From positions 1-11,345 of the forward strand of contig JALSPH010000144.1 of NCBI GenBank assembly GCA_026986055.1: a stretch of DNA of 11,345 bases, in the 5' to 3' direction. Shown here piece after piece: positions 1-7,382 of this stretch. Origin of the DNA: Campylobacterales bacterium. Lineage in GTDB: Bacteria; Campylobacterota; Campylobacteria; Campylobacterales; Hydrogenimonadaceae. Every line of letters begins with the position of its first letter. Within the stretch, counting starts at the first letter, position 1. A program made the position numbers and the translations under genes. A model generated the notes under the pieces. It ran no database searches. It saw only the letters and a program-made list of their open reading frames with translations, and was not told where the DNA came from.

Positions 1-33
1 TGACCCTGAAAGGGGAGGTTCGCCATATATTAG

Positions 34-852
34 ATGCCAAACTGGAGAGAAAATTTGATTAGAATGGTTACGGGGCTGCTGTTTATGTCGGCAGTAATGG
101 TCGCCGATACGCTGAAGTCGTTTCCGGTGGACTACTATAAGATAAAAGATAAAAAAGAGCAAAAAGAGCGTTTCGTGAAGATACTATACCCCCTTATTTT
201 GAAAGAGGAGGAGAAGATAAGGCGTGAGCGCGCTTTTGTTGAAGCCTTTTTCTCCCACTTTACCGAAGATGGTATAGCGAATCCGGAAGCGGTTGCAAGG
301 CTTGCCAAGATCGCGAAGAAGTATCGTATAAAGTCCCTTTACGACAAGAGAGAGTACCTTAAAAGGGTAGACACCATCCCAGTCTCACTGGTGTTGGCAC
401 AAGCTGCCATAGAGAGCAACTGGGGTAAAAGCCGCTTCGCAAAAGAGGCCAACAACCTTTTTGGCGAATGGACATGGGGTAAAAAGGGGTTGATCCCAAA
501 AAACAGGCCCGAAGGGGAGAGGTACAAGATAAGGATATTCTCTTCTTTGGAGGATTCGATAGCCTCCTATATGAGAAACCTAAACCGCCACTGGGCATAT
601 GCGGAGTTCAGAGAGGCGCGCTACGAAGCGAGAGAGAAGGGTATGCAGTTTAGCGGTTTCATCGCTGCGACATATCTGGAGCGCTACTCGCAAATGAGAG
701 AGAAGTATACAAAGATGGTCAAAAACACCATAGTCAAGCATGGGTGGAATCTGCTTGACGACAGATCCGGCTCAGAGCAGCGGAGGCTCTCCGTCGGAAG
801 AGAGCTCGCTATGCTCTCCTCCAATATAACAAGAGGTATAGAAGGCTTTTAG
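34..852 (+). CDS. Exported Bax/FlgJ-like glucosaminidase (peptidoglycan hydrolase)
   Basis: This is probably a secreted or membrane-anchored N-acetylglucosaminidase that cleaves peptidoglycan glycan strands, of the glucosaminidase family (Bax, FlgJ C-terminal domain). The N-terminus looks like a signal peptide: Arg5 and Arg10, a hydrophobic run at about 11-24, and a possible cleavage after Ala24. Residues 25-110 are charged and helical. The catalytic domain spans about 112-240, with AAIESNWG at 125-131 holding the likely catalytic Glu127, NLFGEW at 141-146, and the later SLEDSIASYMRNLN segment typical of Bax-like proteins. Its 272 residues suit that family. The start is fixed by in-frame stops at 1-3, 7-9 and 31-33. 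The nearest purine-rich ribosome site (aggggagg, 11-18) is rather far from ATG 34; Met11 (64) is an alternative but would shorten the signal peptide. The gene converges on prfA with a 10-base gap. The family is clear; the physiological role (flagellar or general wall turnover) is not. Confidence 0.85.
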   Translation: MPNWRENLIRMVTGLLFMSAVMVADTLKSFPVDYYKIKDKKEQKERFVKILYPLILKEEEKIRRERAFVEAFFSHFTEDGIANPEAVARLAKIAKKYRIKSLYDKREYLKRVDTIPVSLVLAQAAIESNWGKSRFAKEANNLFGEWTWGKKGLIPKNRPEGERYKIRIFSSLEDSIASYMRNLNRHWAYAEFREARYEAREKGMQFSGFIAATYLERYSQMREKYTKMVKNTIVKHGWNLLDDRSGSEQRRLSVGRELAMLSSNITRGIEGF

Positions 853-862
853 GGCCGACTTA

Positions 863-1933
863 TTATTGGAGGCCGGCCTCTTTGATCGCTTCGGCTTGGA
901 AATGGGCGATGAGCGGTTCTATGATCTCATCTAGCAGTCCACCCTCCATTATCTCGTTGAGTCTGTAGAGGGTAAGGCCGATTCTATGGTCCGTTATGCG
1001 GTTTTGGGGGTAGTTGTAGGTTCTTATGCGTTCGCTTCTGTCCCCTGAGCCGACCTGGGCTTTTCTGTCGGCACTCGAAGCGGCAAGCTGCTCTTGCAGA
1101 TGCTTTTCGTAGACTCTCGCTTTCAGAATTTTCAGCGCCTTCTCCCTGTTTTTATGCTGCGATTTCTCATCCTGCATAGAAACCACGATGCCTGTAGGAA
1201 TATGGGTTATGCGCACTGCGGAGTCGGTAGTGTTGACCGACTGGCCCCCACATCCGCTGGAGCGGTAGACATCTATCTTCAAATCGTTGGGATTTATCTG
1301 CACATCCACATCTTCAACTTCCGGCAGGATGGCTACCGTAACGGCTGAAGTGTGTATTCGCCCCTGAGACTCCGTAGCAGGAACCCTCTGCACACGGTGG
1401 GTACCGGCTTCGTACTTGAGCCTGCTGTAGACTTTTTCGCCCTTTATGAGGGCGACTATCTCTTTGTATCCCCCCGCTTCGCTTTCGCTTGAGCTCTCTA
1501 TGACAATCTTCCACCCTTTGTTCTCTGCATACCTTACATACGCTTTGAAGAGGTCTCCGACAAAGAGAGCCGCCTCGTCTCCGCCGGTACCTGCCCGAAT
1601 TTCGAGGTATATGTTCTTGTCGTCGTTAGGGTCTTTCGGAAGCAGAAGAAGTTTGATCTCTTCGTTCATCTCTTCGAGCTTTGGCTCGAGCTCTTTGAGC
1701 TCCTCGGCCGCAAGCTCTCCAAGCTCGGGGTCCGAGAGCAAAGAGCGGTTCTCCTCGATAGCTTCTACGGTCTCTATGTAGGCTTTAGCCTTCTCCACGA
1801 GCGGTTCGAGATCGGACTGCTCTTTTGAGAGGGCGGTCATCTTCTTTATGTCGCCTGTTATATCGGGAGAGCTTAGAAGTGTGTTGATTTCGTTGTATCG
1901 GTCTATAAAGGGTTGGAGTTTCTCTTTAAGCAT
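863..1933 (-). CDS. prfA: Peptide chain release factor 1 (RF1)
   Basis: RF1 recognises UAA and UAG in the ribosomal A site and triggers release of the finished peptide. The protein has 356 residues, the usual RF1 length. Visible hallmarks are [11 protein letters not shown] at 111-121, the codon-recognition tripeptide PAT at 185-187 (which marks RF1 rather than RF2) inside [15 protein letters not shown], and the catalytic GGQ at 229-231 in the context [17 protein letters not shown]. Residues about 30-100 form the acidic, helical N-terminal domain. It lies 48 bases downstream of rpsT on the same strand, so the two are probably co-transcribed. No strong Shine-Dalgarno precedes the ATG. The 3' end contains the self-complementary GAGGCCGGCCTC (869-880). 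Confidence 0.98.
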   Translation of the reverse strand: MLKEKLQPFIDRYNEINTLLSSPDITGDIKKMTALSKEQSDLEPLVEKAKAYIETVEAIEENRSLLSDPELGELAAEELKELEPKLEEMNEEIKLLLLPKDPNDDKNIYLEIRAGTGGDEAALFVGDLFKAYVRYAENKGWKIVIESSSESEAGGYKEIVALIKGEKVYSRLKYEAGTHRVQRVPATESQGRIHTSAVTVAILPEVEDVDVQINPNDLKIDVYRSSGCGGQSVNTTDSAVRITHIPTGIVVSMQDEKSQHKNREKALKILKARVYEKHLQEQLAASSADRKAQVGSGDRSERIRTYNYPQNRITDHRIGLTLYRLNEIMEGGLLDEIIEPLIAHFQAEAIKEAGLQ

Positions 1934-1981
1934 TTAGCGGCGTCGGAATTTTTGGTTTTGTCCGGGAGGCACGGGCGGTTG

Positions 1982-2251
1982 TTACGCCGCGCCGAGAGCG
2001 TTGACTTTCGTCTGTAGGCGGCTTACTTTACGGGCAGCCGTATTCTTTTTCAATATTCCTTTGCTTACATATTTGTGAAGTTCGCGGTTAGCTATCTTCA
2101 TCGCATTTTCCGCAGCCTCTTTATCGCCGCTCTCTACGGCTGTAACGACCGCCTTTACAATGTTTTTGATACGTGTTTTATAGTAGCGGTTGCGTGTCGT
2201 GCGCTTCGCTGTCTGACGAATACGTTTTATCGCTGATTTATGATGTGCCAT
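1982..2251 (-). CDS. rpsT: 30S ribosomal protein S20
   Basis: S20 binds 16S rRNA early in assembly of the small subunit. The 89-residue protein starts [18 protein letters not shown], a typical S20 opening, and is rich in Lys and Arg with Ala-rich helices through its length ([13 protein letters not shown], then [12 protein letters not shown]). The length is normal. The start is supported by AAGGA nine bases upstream of the ATG on the minus strand. A -10-like TATGAT lies about 35 bases before the start codon (2287-2292). It leads an rpsT-prfA pair and diverges from glmM across 94 bases. Confidence 0.98.
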   Translation of the reverse strand: MAHHKSAIKRIRQTAKRTTRNRYYKTRIKNIVKAVVTAVESGDKEAAENAMKIANRELHKYVSKGILKKNTAARKVSRLQTKVNALGAA

Positions 2252-2286
2252 ATGGTATAATCCTTGTCGTTAGAAAATTCTGGGGA

Positions 2287-2292
2287 ATCATA
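2287..2292 (-). promoter_or_regulatory. Putative -10 box for rpsT-prfA
   Basis: On the minus strand this reads TATGAT, five of six matches to TATAAT. It sits in the AT-rich divergent rpsT/glmM intergenic region and would start a leader of roughly 30 bases. The upstream sequence is A/T-rich with no clear -35, as is usual for epsilonproteobacterial sigma-70 promoters. This is a pattern match only. Confidence 0.45.
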
Positions 2293-2345
2293 GCTTAAAG
2301 TTTATTAAATTTAAATTAAATGTAAGAATTCTACAAAGGGGAGAG

Positions 2346-3686
2346 ATGAGACTTTTCGGTACGGATGGGGTAAGAGGGCTTGCAGGTAAAGATCTTGACG
2401 CTTTTGTGGCGATGAAGCTGGCGATGGCGGCAGGAATATATTTTAGAAAACATGCCAAAACCAACAAGATACTGGTAGGTAAAGATACAAGGCGAAGCGG
2501 TTACATGATAGAGAACGCTCTTGTCAGCGGGTTGACGGCCGTCGGCTACAATGTAATTCAGATTGGCCCCATGCCTACTCCTGCCATAGCATTTCTCACC
2601 GAAAATATGAGGTGTGACGCCGGCATAATGATAAGTGCGAGCCACAACCCATATGAAGATAACGGAATAAAATTTTTCGATGCTCACGGAAACAAGTTGA
2701 ACGAAAAGGATGAAGCTGCTATAGAGGATATTTTTTTCAATGAAGAGCTTATTATGTCAGGGCGTAAAACCGGCAGAGAGATAGGCTCATCCAAGCGTAT
2801 CGACGATGTCATAGGGCGCTATATAGTACAGCTTAAAAACTCATTTCCTACCGATTTGACCCTAAACAACGTAAGGGTAGTGCTGGATACTGCAAACGGT
2901 GCGGCATACAAAGTGGCCCCTACCGTCTTCGAAGAGCTTGGCGCAGATGTCATAGTCATAAACAACCAACCCAACGGCTACAACATAAACGACAATTGCG
3001 GTGCAATGCACCCTGAAGCGTTGAGCGAAAAGGTAAGGGAGTATAGAGCCGATATCGGCTTCGCTTTCGATGGAGATGCAGATAGGCTCGTGGTCGTGGA
3101 TGAAAATGGAGAGCAGGTCGATGGGGACAAACTTATAGGAGCATTGGCTATCTATCTAAAGAGGAACGGCAAGTTGACGAACGATTGCGTGGTTGCCACT
3201 GTCATGAGCAACCAAGGGTTCGAAGACTTTTTGAAATCCTGCGGGATAAAACTTATCAGATCCAACGTGGGCGACAAGTATGTCCTTGAGGAGATGCAAA
3301 AGAGCGGGTGCGTTCTAGGCGGAGAACAGAGCGGCCACGTTATATTCAGCGAGTATGCCAAGACGGGGGACGGCCTTGTTACGGCACTTCAGACTATCGC
3401 ACTGATTTTAAGTGAGGGTAAAAGAGCCAGCGAAGTTCTAAACCCTTTCGAACTTTACCCTCAGCAGCTTAAAAACCTCTATGTATCGGAAAAGAAGCCG
3501 CTCGATACCATAGAAGGGTTGAAAGAGAGAGAGGAGAAGATCAAAGCCGACGGCCTCCGCTCACTCATCCGCTACAGCGGAACGGAAAACAAACTTCGTA
3601 TACTCCTTGAAGGCAAAAATGCCGGCAAGATCGAGAAGTGGATGGAGGAGCTGGAGAAGTTTTTCAAAAAAGCCCTAAATGGATAG
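2346..3686 (+). CDS. glmM: Phosphoglucosamine mutase
   Basis: GlmM interconverts glucosamine-6-phosphate and glucosamine-1-phosphate, the step leading to UDP-GlcNAc for peptidoglycan and lipopolysaccharide. It acts in the cytoplasm. The 446-residue length fits the family. All four mutase signatures are visible: the phosphoserine loop [16 protein letters not shown] with active Ser99, the metal-binding DGDADR at 242-247, the sugar-binding GGEQSGH ending at His331, and the phosphate-binding RYSGTEN at 409-415. The N-terminus [11 protein letters not shown] is the canonical GlmM start. A strong AAAGGGGAG ribosome site (2335-2343) lies directly before the ATG. It overlaps lspA by 8 bases, so the two are likely translationally coupled. 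The promoter should lie in 2295-2334, where a TAAGAAT-like -10 is only tentative. Confidence 0.98.
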   Translation: MRLFGTDGVRGLAGKDLDAFVAMKLAMAAGIYFRKHAKTNKILVGKDTRRSGYMIENALVSGLTAVGYNVIQIGPMPTPAIAFLTENMRCDAGIMISASHNPYEDNGIKFFDAHGNKLNEKDEAAIEDIFFNEELIMSGRKTGREIGSSKRIDDVIGRYIVQLKNSFPTDLTLNNVRVVLDTANGAAYKVAPTVFEELGADVIVINNQPNGYNINDNCGAMHPEALSEKVREYRADIGFAFDGDADRLVVVDENGEQVDGDKLIGALAIYLKRNGKLTNDCVVATVMSNQGFEDFLKSCGIKLIRSNVGDKYVLEEMQKSGCVLGGEQSGHVIFSEYAKTGDGLVTALQTIALILSEGKRASEVLNPFELYPQQLKNLYVSEKKPLDTIEGLKEREEKIKADGLRSLIRYSGTENKLRILLEGKNAGKIEKWMEELEKFFKKALNG

Positions 3687-4146
3687 AGCAGATTTGAAAA
3701 GCTGGTTATCTTTTGTGCTGGCTCTCTTCGGTATATATATTGTAGACCAGAGTATCAAAGAGATATTTCTTGCCGGTTGGCGGTGGGAGAGCGAGTGTAT
3801 TACGCTCTCTCTTGTCTACAACAAGGGAGTGGCGTTTTCGATGTTCGCCTTTTTGGGCCCATATCTGAAGTGGATTCAGATCGCACTTCTTGCGGCCGTT
3901 TTGGGCTATATCATGCACGGAAAGCATATGAGAGAGTACGCACTGCCTCTTGGTATTCTTTTCGGTGCGGCCATAAGCAATATAGCCGATCGTTTTATGC
4001 ACGGAGGGGTAGTGGACTACGTTCACTGGCACTGCGGTTTTGACTTCGCCGTATTCAATTTCGCAGATGTCATGATAGACTTCGCCGTAGTCTGGATGGT
4101 TGCAGATCACCTCTTTTTCCGAAAAGATTTAAGGAAAAATCAATGA
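3679..4146 (+). CDS. lspA: Lipoprotein signal peptidase (signal peptidase II)
   Basis: LspA is an inner-membrane aspartyl protease that removes signal peptides from diacylated prolipoproteins. The protein has 155 residues with four hydrophobic segments at roughly 8-27, 63-79, 88-103 and 126-144. Family motifs are present: VDQSIK at 22-27, YNKGVAFS at 47-54, NIADR at 101-105, and the two catalytic aspartates expected in VVDY (Asp113) and FNFAD (Asp130). The ATG overlaps the glmM stop (3679-3686) and has no good Shine-Dalgarno of its own, so it probably relies on ribosomes finishing glmM. The pairing of glmM and lspA is common in Campylobacterota. Nothing appears broken. Confidence 0.97.
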   Translation: MDRADLKSWLSFVLALFGIYIVDQSIKEIFLAGWRWESECITLSLVYNKGVAFSMFAFLGPYLKWIQIALLAAVLGYIMHGKHMREYALPLGILFGAAISNIADRFMHGGVVDYVHWHCGFDFAVFNFADVMIDFAVVWMVADHLFFRKDLRKNQ

Positions 4147-4154
4147 ATATTCTG

Positions 4155-4160
4155 TATAAT
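4155..4160 (+). promoter_or_regulatory. TATAAT -10 box after lspA
   Basis: This is a perfect TATAAT preceded directly by TG, eight bases after the lspA stop. A transcript from here would start near 4167 and carry a leader of about 70 bases before the tRNA. That leader contains a small hairpin, TCCAT-ttt-ATGGA. It may be a second upstream promoter for tRNA-Val or may make a short RNA. It is called from sequence match only. Confidence 0.45.
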
Positions 4161-4217
4161 TCCCGCACAAAAACCCCGCTTGGACTCCATTTTATGGAAA
4201 ATAAGCATTTTTTCTGC

Positions 4218-4226
4218 TAATATAAC
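4218..4226 (+). promoter_or_regulatory. Putative -10 region of tRNA-Val
   Basis: The sequence TAATATAAC contains overlapping -10-like hexamers (TAATAT, TATAAC) 10-14 bases before the first tRNA base, a normal spacing for a short tRNA leader. A T-rich stretch (gcattttttctg) lies upstream, as is common for Campylobacterota promoters lacking a strict -35. Confidence 0.45.
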
Positions 4227-4236
4227 CGCAACGGAT

Positions 4237-4312
4237 GGTCGCGTAGCTCAGTTGGTAGAGCACTACCTTGACATGGTAGTGGTCACAGGTTCAAGTCCTG
4301 TCGTGGCCACCA
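4237..4312 (+). tRNA. tRNA-Val (anticodon GAC)
   Basis: This is a complete 76-base cloverleaf. The acceptor stem GGTCGCG pairs with CGTGGCC (two G-U pairs), the D arm starts GCTC-AGTTGGTAG, and the anticodon stem CTACC/GGTAG encloses TTGACAT with anticodon GAC at 4269-4271. The T arm is ACAGG-TTCAAGT-CCTGT. The discriminator is A4309 and the CCA end is encoded (4310-4312). GAC reads valine codons GUC and GUU. It stands alone between lspA and thrS. Confidence 0.97.
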
Positions 4313-4323
4313 CTTCTTTATTT

Positions 4324-4428
4324 AAAAGTTGAAAATTAAAAACTGAAAGTTTGGAAAAAACCAAAATTGTATTGTTTTGCCCAAAAAATTTAGTACAATA
4401 ACTTTTAGTTTTTAATTTTTAACTTTTA
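4324..4428. repeat. AT-rich inverted repeat flanking the thrS promoter
   Basis: The left arm (4324-4350) and right arm (4401-4427) are reverse complements at 25 of 27 positions, with a 50-base spacer. Both arms are built from the same roughly 21-base unit, seen most clearly in the right arm where ACTTTTAGTTT recurs at 4401-4411 and 4422-4432. The spacer contains the best -10 candidate for thrS. Possible explanations are a small non-autonomous mobile element, an intergenic repeat family, or a regulatory foldback. No transposase or clear target duplication is visible. Confidence 0.75.
4372..4399 (+). promoter_or_regulatory. Putative promoter of thrS-infC
   Basis: TTGTTT (4372-4377) and TACAAT (4394-4399) are separated by 16 bases, a plausible sigma-70 arrangement. 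Transcription would begin near 4406, inside the right arm of the inverted repeat, giving a leader of about 40 bases. The full foldback could then form only in transcripts entering from upstream. Confidence 0.45.
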
Positions 4429-4446
4429 GTTTAAACAAGGAATTGC

Positions 4447-6270
4447 TTGGAAGAGAAAGAGATCATCGCCTATAAATCGAAAGATGGGCAGATAGTAGAC
4501 ACTCAAACCGCCGCCGAAACAGGCTGCGAAGATTGTGAACCGATATATTACGACAACTCCCCTGAAGCTCTCGAAGTCATACGCCACTCAACCGCTCACC
4601 TAATGGCTCAAGCCATCAAACAGCTCTATCCCGATGCCAAGTTTTTCGTCGGTCCCGTAGTCGACGAAGGCTTTTACTACGACTTCAGGGTCGACGAGAA
4701 GATAGGCGACTCAGACCTGAAGAGGATAGAAAAGACGATGCAGAAGCTTGCCGGTAAAAAGCAGGATATCGAGCGCTACTGTATTTCAAAATCGGAAGCT
4801 GAAGAGAAGTTCGCCGGTGACGACTTGAAGCGGGAGGTCATGAAAAAGATAGAGGATGACCGCCTTTGTATATATAGGCAGGGAGATTTCGAAGATCTCT
4901 GTCGTGGGCCCCATGTGCCGAATACGAAGTATTTGAGAAACTTCAAGCTGACAAGAGTTGCCGGAGCCTACTTGGGCGGTGACGAAAAGAATGAGATGCT
5001 GACTCGCATATACGGTATAGCCTTTGCCGATAAAGAGAGCCTCAAAGAGTATCTTAAAATGATAGAGGAGGCCAAAAAGCGAGACCACCGCAAGCTAGGT
5101 GCGGAGCTGGGCCTTTTTATGTTCGACGAAGAGGCGGGAGCGGGTCTGCCCTTTTGGATGCCAAAAGGTGCGAGGCTAAGAAGCAAGATTGAGCAGATTC
5201 TTTGGCGTGCGCATAGGCGCAGAGGTTACGAACCTGTCAGGGGACCGGAGATTTTGAAGGCGCAGATGTGGCATACGAGCGGCCACTACGCCTGTTACGG
5301 CGAAAATATGTATCTGACCGAGATAGACGGTCAGGAGTATGGTCTTAAGCCTATGAACTGTATCGGCCATATTCTTATATACAAGAAAGAGATTCACAGC
5401 TACAAAGAGCTTCCTCTCAAATATTTCGAGTATGGAGTGGTGCATCGCCACGAGCAGAGCGGAGTGCTACACGGGCTTTTGAGAGTTCGTGAGTTCACGC
5501 AGGACGATGCCCATATTTTCTGTACTCCAGAGCAGATTAAACCGGTGGTTATAGATGTTTTGGAGTTTGTCGACAGGGTTATGAAGATATTCGGATTCGA
5601 GTATGAGATGGAGATATCGACCAAACCCGAAAAAGCGATAGGTGACGACGCGATCTGGGAGAGCGCTACGAAGGCCCTGAAAGAGGCGCTTGACGAGAAT
5701 GGATTCGAGTATGGGATAGACGAGGGGGGTGGCGCCTTCTACGGTCCTAAGATCGATATAAAGATAACGGACGCTTTGAAAAGAAAATGGCAGTGTGGAA
5801 CGATACAGGTTGACTTCAACCTCCCGGAGCGTTTCGAGATGGAGTATGTAGACGAAGATAACGAGAGAAAGCGCCCAGTTATGATACATAGGGCGATCCT
5901 CGGAAGTTTCGAGCGCTTTATAGCTATATTGACCGAGCACTTTGCCGGAGAGTTTCCTATGTTCATAGCTCCGACCCAGGTGATTTTCGTCCCAATCGCC
6001 GATGACCACAAAGCTTACGCAAAAGAACTTGCCGCCGAGCTTGCGGAGTTTGATATAGATACGGAGATTTACGATAGAAACGAATCTTTGGCGAAAAGGG
6101 TTCGAACGGCAGAAAAGCAGAAGGTACCTATGATAGCGATCATAGGAGACGAGGAGGTCTCAAGCCGTAAAGTTGCGGTAAGAGACAGAAGAAAACGCGA
6201 ACAGTACACGCTGGATGCGGAAGAATTTATAAAACTCATAAAGGAGCAGACAAGTGAGGTCAGAATTTGA
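4447..6270 (+). CDS. thrS: Threonyl-tRNA synthetase
   Basis: ThrRS charges tRNA-Thr and hydrolyses mischarged Ser-tRNA-Thr. The 607-residue protein has the editing domain motif HSTAH (His47, His51) with Cys152 and His156 in DLCRGPH, then the class II catalytic core with expected zinc ligands Cys305, His356 and His481. The anticodon-binding domain occupies about 505-600. Compared with E. coli ThrRS, the residues before the editing motif are about 26 fewer, so the TGS domain is shortened; Campylobacter enzymes of about 600 residues share this form. The start is TTG at 4447, supported by AAGGA (4437-4441) five bases upstream and by the N-terminal MEEKEIIAY resembling Campylobacter ThrRS. It overlaps infC by 4 bases. 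Confidence 0.97.
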   Translation: MEEKEIIAYKSKDGQIVDTQTAAETGCEDCEPIYYDNSPEALEVIRHSTAHLMAQAIKQLYPDAKFFVGPVVDEGFYYDFRVDEKIGDSDLKRIEKTMQKLAGKKQDIERYCISKSEAEEKFAGDDLKREVMKKIEDDRLCIYRQGDFEDLCRGPHVPNTKYLRNFKLTRVAGAYLGGDEKNEMLTRIYGIAFADKESLKEYLKMIEEAKKRDHRKLGAELGLFMFDEEAGAGLPFWMPKGARLRSKIEQILWRAHRRRGYEPVRGPEILKAQMWHTSGHYACYGENMYLTEIDGQEYGLKPMNCIGHILIYKKEIHSYKELPLKYFEYGVVHRHEQSGVLHGLLRVREFTQDDAHIFCTPEQIKPVVIDVLEFVDRVMKIFGFEYEMEISTKPEKAIGDDAIWESATKALKEALDENGFEYGIDEGGGAFYGPKIDIKITDALKRKWQCGTIQVDFNLPERFEMEYVDEDNERKRPVMIHRAILGSFERFIAILTEHFAGEFPMFIAPTQVIFVPIADDHKAYAKELAAELAEFDIDTEIYDRNESLAKRVRTAEKQKVPMIAIIGDEEVSSRKVAVRDRRKREQYTLDAEEFIKLIKEQTSEVRI

Positions 6271-6800
6271 GTAAGAAAAACGATGTGATCATGAACGAAG
6301 ATATCAGGGCCCGTGAGGTTCGCCTTGTTGGCGATGACGGTACGCAATATGGCGTTGTAAGCCGTGACGAGGCGCTTGACAAAGCGGCCGACATGGGGCT
6401 AGATCTCGTTCTGATTGCCCCTCAGGCCAATCCGCCGGTCGCAAAGATAATGGACTACGGCAAGTTCAAGTATCAGCAGGAGAAGAAGAAGAAAGAGGCG
6501 AAAAAGAAGCAGAAGCAGATCGAGGTGAAAGAGATAAAGCTCTCCGTGAAGATCGCCCAAAACGACATAAACTACAAAGTGAAGCATGCAAGAGAGTTTC
6601 TCGAGCAGGGCAAGCATGTGAAGTTTAGAGTCTTCCTGCGCGGCCGCGAGATGGCGAACCCCGAGGCGGGTGTCGAAGTGCTCAAATCTGTCTGGCCGAT
6701 GGTTGAAGATGTGGGCGAACTTGAAAAGGGCCCTTTTCACGAGGGACGCTATGTCAATATGTACGTAGTGCCAAAAAAAGAGAAGCCCGGTAAAAAATAG
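6267..6800 (+). CDS. infC: Translation initiation factor IF-3
   Basis: IF3 binds the 30S subunit, blocks premature 50S joining, and proofreads start codons and initiator tRNA. The 177-residue protein has the N-domain (about 9-70, ending in [11 protein letters not shown]), a very Lys-rich linker helix (about 73-85), and the C-domain (about 86-172, with [18 protein letters not shown] and [11 protein letters not shown]). The chosen start is TTG at 6267, overlapping the thrS stop; GAGGT (6256-6260) lies six bases before it and the resulting MSKKND matches the usual Campylobacterota N-terminus. ATG at 6291 would begin at Met9 but lacks a ribosome site. IF3 itself disfavours non-standard start codons, so a TTG start could allow autoregulation, as AUU does in E. 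coli infC. Confidence 0.97.
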   Translation: MSKKNDVIMNEDIRAREVRLVGDDGTQYGVVSRDEALDKAADMGLDLVLIAPQANPPVAKIMDYGKFKYQQEKKKKEAKKKQKQIEVKEIKLSVKIAQNDINYKVKHAREFLEQGKHVKFRVFLRGREMANPEAGVEVLKSVWPMVEDVGELEKGPFHEGRYVNMYVVPKKEKPGKK

Positions 6801-6817
6801 CCTTTTTCAACCACTTC

Positions 6818-6839
6818 TTCGTCTCCTTGCGGAGACGAA
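6818..6839 (+). other. 9-bp hairpin just after infC
   Basis: TTCGTCTCC (6818-6826) and GGAGACGAA (6831-6839) form a perfect nine-pair stem with a TTGC loop, starting 17 bases after the infC stop. The next T-run (6850-6853) is ten bases away, so a classical intrinsic terminator is doubtful. It may protect the mRNA 3' end or help weak termination. Confidence 0.5.
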
Positions 6840-6853
6840 ATCAGCCTTCTTTT

Positions 6854-6989
6854 GGCGCCGGCTAAAGATTAGTCACACATTTTAAAAGCGGTAGCAGAGA
6901 GATCGCCAAACGAGTGTGATTTGCCTACGGACGGCTGCAAAATCTCTAAAAACCGCTAACAGCTTCGCTACTTTGGCCGGTGCCTTTTT
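6854..6989 (+). terminator. Long-range terminator-like stem downstream of infC
   Basis: The 14-base arms at 6854-6867 and 6971-6984 pair fully in RNA (12 Watson-Crick and 2 G-U) and the second arm is followed at once by five T residues (6985-6989). The loop is about 103 bases and contains the 76-bp repeat, which has its own partial fold (AGCGGT and AGAGAT near 6887-6902 pairing with ATCTCT and ACCGCT near 6942-6956). One reading is an intrinsic terminator into whose loop a repeat was inserted. The large loop makes efficiency uncertain. Confidence 0.45.
6896..6971 (+). repeat. 76-bp inverted repeat, upstream copy
   Basis: This sequence matches the reverse complement of 7873-7948 at 74 of 76 positions; the two differences are at the sites reading TGTGAT and ACGGCT here. 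Weaker similarity continues outward on the left (tttaa, ggc/gcggt, agcagagag). It stops sharply on the right at CGCTAC, where this copy runs into the terminator-like arm. No coding potential is evident. With its partner it flanks rpmI-rplT. Confidence 0.9.
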
Positions 6990-7018
6990 CGCTCATTTTA
7001 CATTCAGTAATATTTAGG

Positions 7019-7024
7019 TATAAT
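7019..7024 (+). promoter_or_regulatory. TATAAT -10 box of rpmI-rplT
   Basis: A perfect TATAAT lies 53 bases before the rpmI start, in an AT-rich stretch (acattcagtaatatttagg) without a clear -35. It would start transcription near 7031 and give a leader of about 47 bases. It supports separate transcription of rpmI-rplT from thrS-infC. Confidence 0.6.
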
Positions 7025-7037
7025 TACGCCCCGTTTT

Positions 7038-7055
7038 ATAGACGAAATCGTCTAT
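7038..7055 (+). promoter_or_regulatory. Hairpin in the rpmI leader
   Basis: ATAGACGA and TCGTCTAT are perfectly complementary around two A residues, giving a stem of seven pairs with a four-base loop. It ends eight bases before the AAAGGAGG ribosome site (7064-7071) of rpmI. L20 represses its own operon through leader RNA in other bacteria, so a translational operator is conceivable, but no L20-site consensus is recognised here. Confidence 0.4.
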
Positions 7056-7077
7056 TATCTTATAAAGGAGGAAGTTC

Positions 7078-7275
7078 ATGCCAAAAATGAAGACGGTACG
7101 CGGCGCAGCAAAGCGCTTCAAGGTCAAAAAGAGCGGCAAGATAAAGCGCGGATCAGCCTTTAGAAGCCACATTTTGACCAAAATGAGCCAAAAGCGCAAA
7201 AGAAAACTACGATCTGCACAGTATGTAGCAGAAGTAGATGCGCCTCGCGTAAAAGCTATGCTTGGAATGAAGTAA
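7078..7275 (+). CDS. rpmI: 50S ribosomal protein L35
   Basis: L35 is a small basic protein of the large ribosomal subunit. The 65-residue product starts [24 protein letters not shown], the standard L35 opening, continues through [16 protein letters not shown], and has the normal length. The ATG is preceded by a strong AAAGGAGG seven bases upstream. It has its own TATAAT promoter and a leader hairpin. In many bacteria infC-rpmI-rplT form one operon; here 277 bases with terminator-like structure and a repeat separate infC from rpmI. Confidence 0.97.
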   Translation: MPKMKTVRGAAKRFKVKKSGKIKRGSAFRSHILTKMSQKRKRKLRSAQYVAEVDAPRVKAMLGMK

Positions 7276-7382
7276 CGGAAATTAGTTTGTAGTTCCCCTT
7301 AAAAAGGGCAAGTCCGGCCAGATTTTAAAAAAGAGGTCCGGCACCTTACATCAAAAGATGCACAGGTAAAGAAAGGAAAGAG
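7276..7382 (+). other. 107-base rpmI-rplT spacer with small structures
   Basis: This gap is longer than is usual between these two genes. It contains a CCCTT-aaa-AAGGG hairpin (7296-7308), two direct copies of GTCCGGC (7312-7318 and 7336-7342), and the rplT ribosome site AAGGA (7373-7377). No promoter or small gene is evident. A translational operator for L20 is possible but not demonstrated. Confidence 0.35.

Noticed and set aside
1..33. Upstream gene end
   Set aside because: TGA triplets occur at 1-3 and 7-9, but with no preceding sequence a coding end cannot be distinguished from non-coding DNA.
869..880. Terminator between the glucosaminidase gene and prfA
   Set aside because: GAGGCCGGCCTC is a perfect palindrome but lies inside the prfA coding end, allows only a four-pair stem with a loop, and lacks a proper T-run.
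1446..1781. 111-codon open frame opposite prfA
   Set aside because: It is antisense to a clear RF1 gene; its Ser-rich translation mirrors the Glu/Leu-rich RF1 N-terminal domain and has no ribosome site or recognisable family.
3706..4110. 134-codon open frame opposite lspA
   Set aside because: It covers the lspA gene on the other strand, where all signal peptidase II motifs are intact; no independent evidence of coding.
4313..4446. T-box or other riboswitch ahead of thrS
   Set aside because: No specifier-loop or T-box antiterminator sequence is present, the leader is too short, and the region is a simple AT-rich inverted repeat.
5467..6009. 180-codon open frame opposite thrS
   Set aside because: It is antisense to the conserved ThrRS catalytic core and has no domain features; open reading is explained by codon bias of the real gene.
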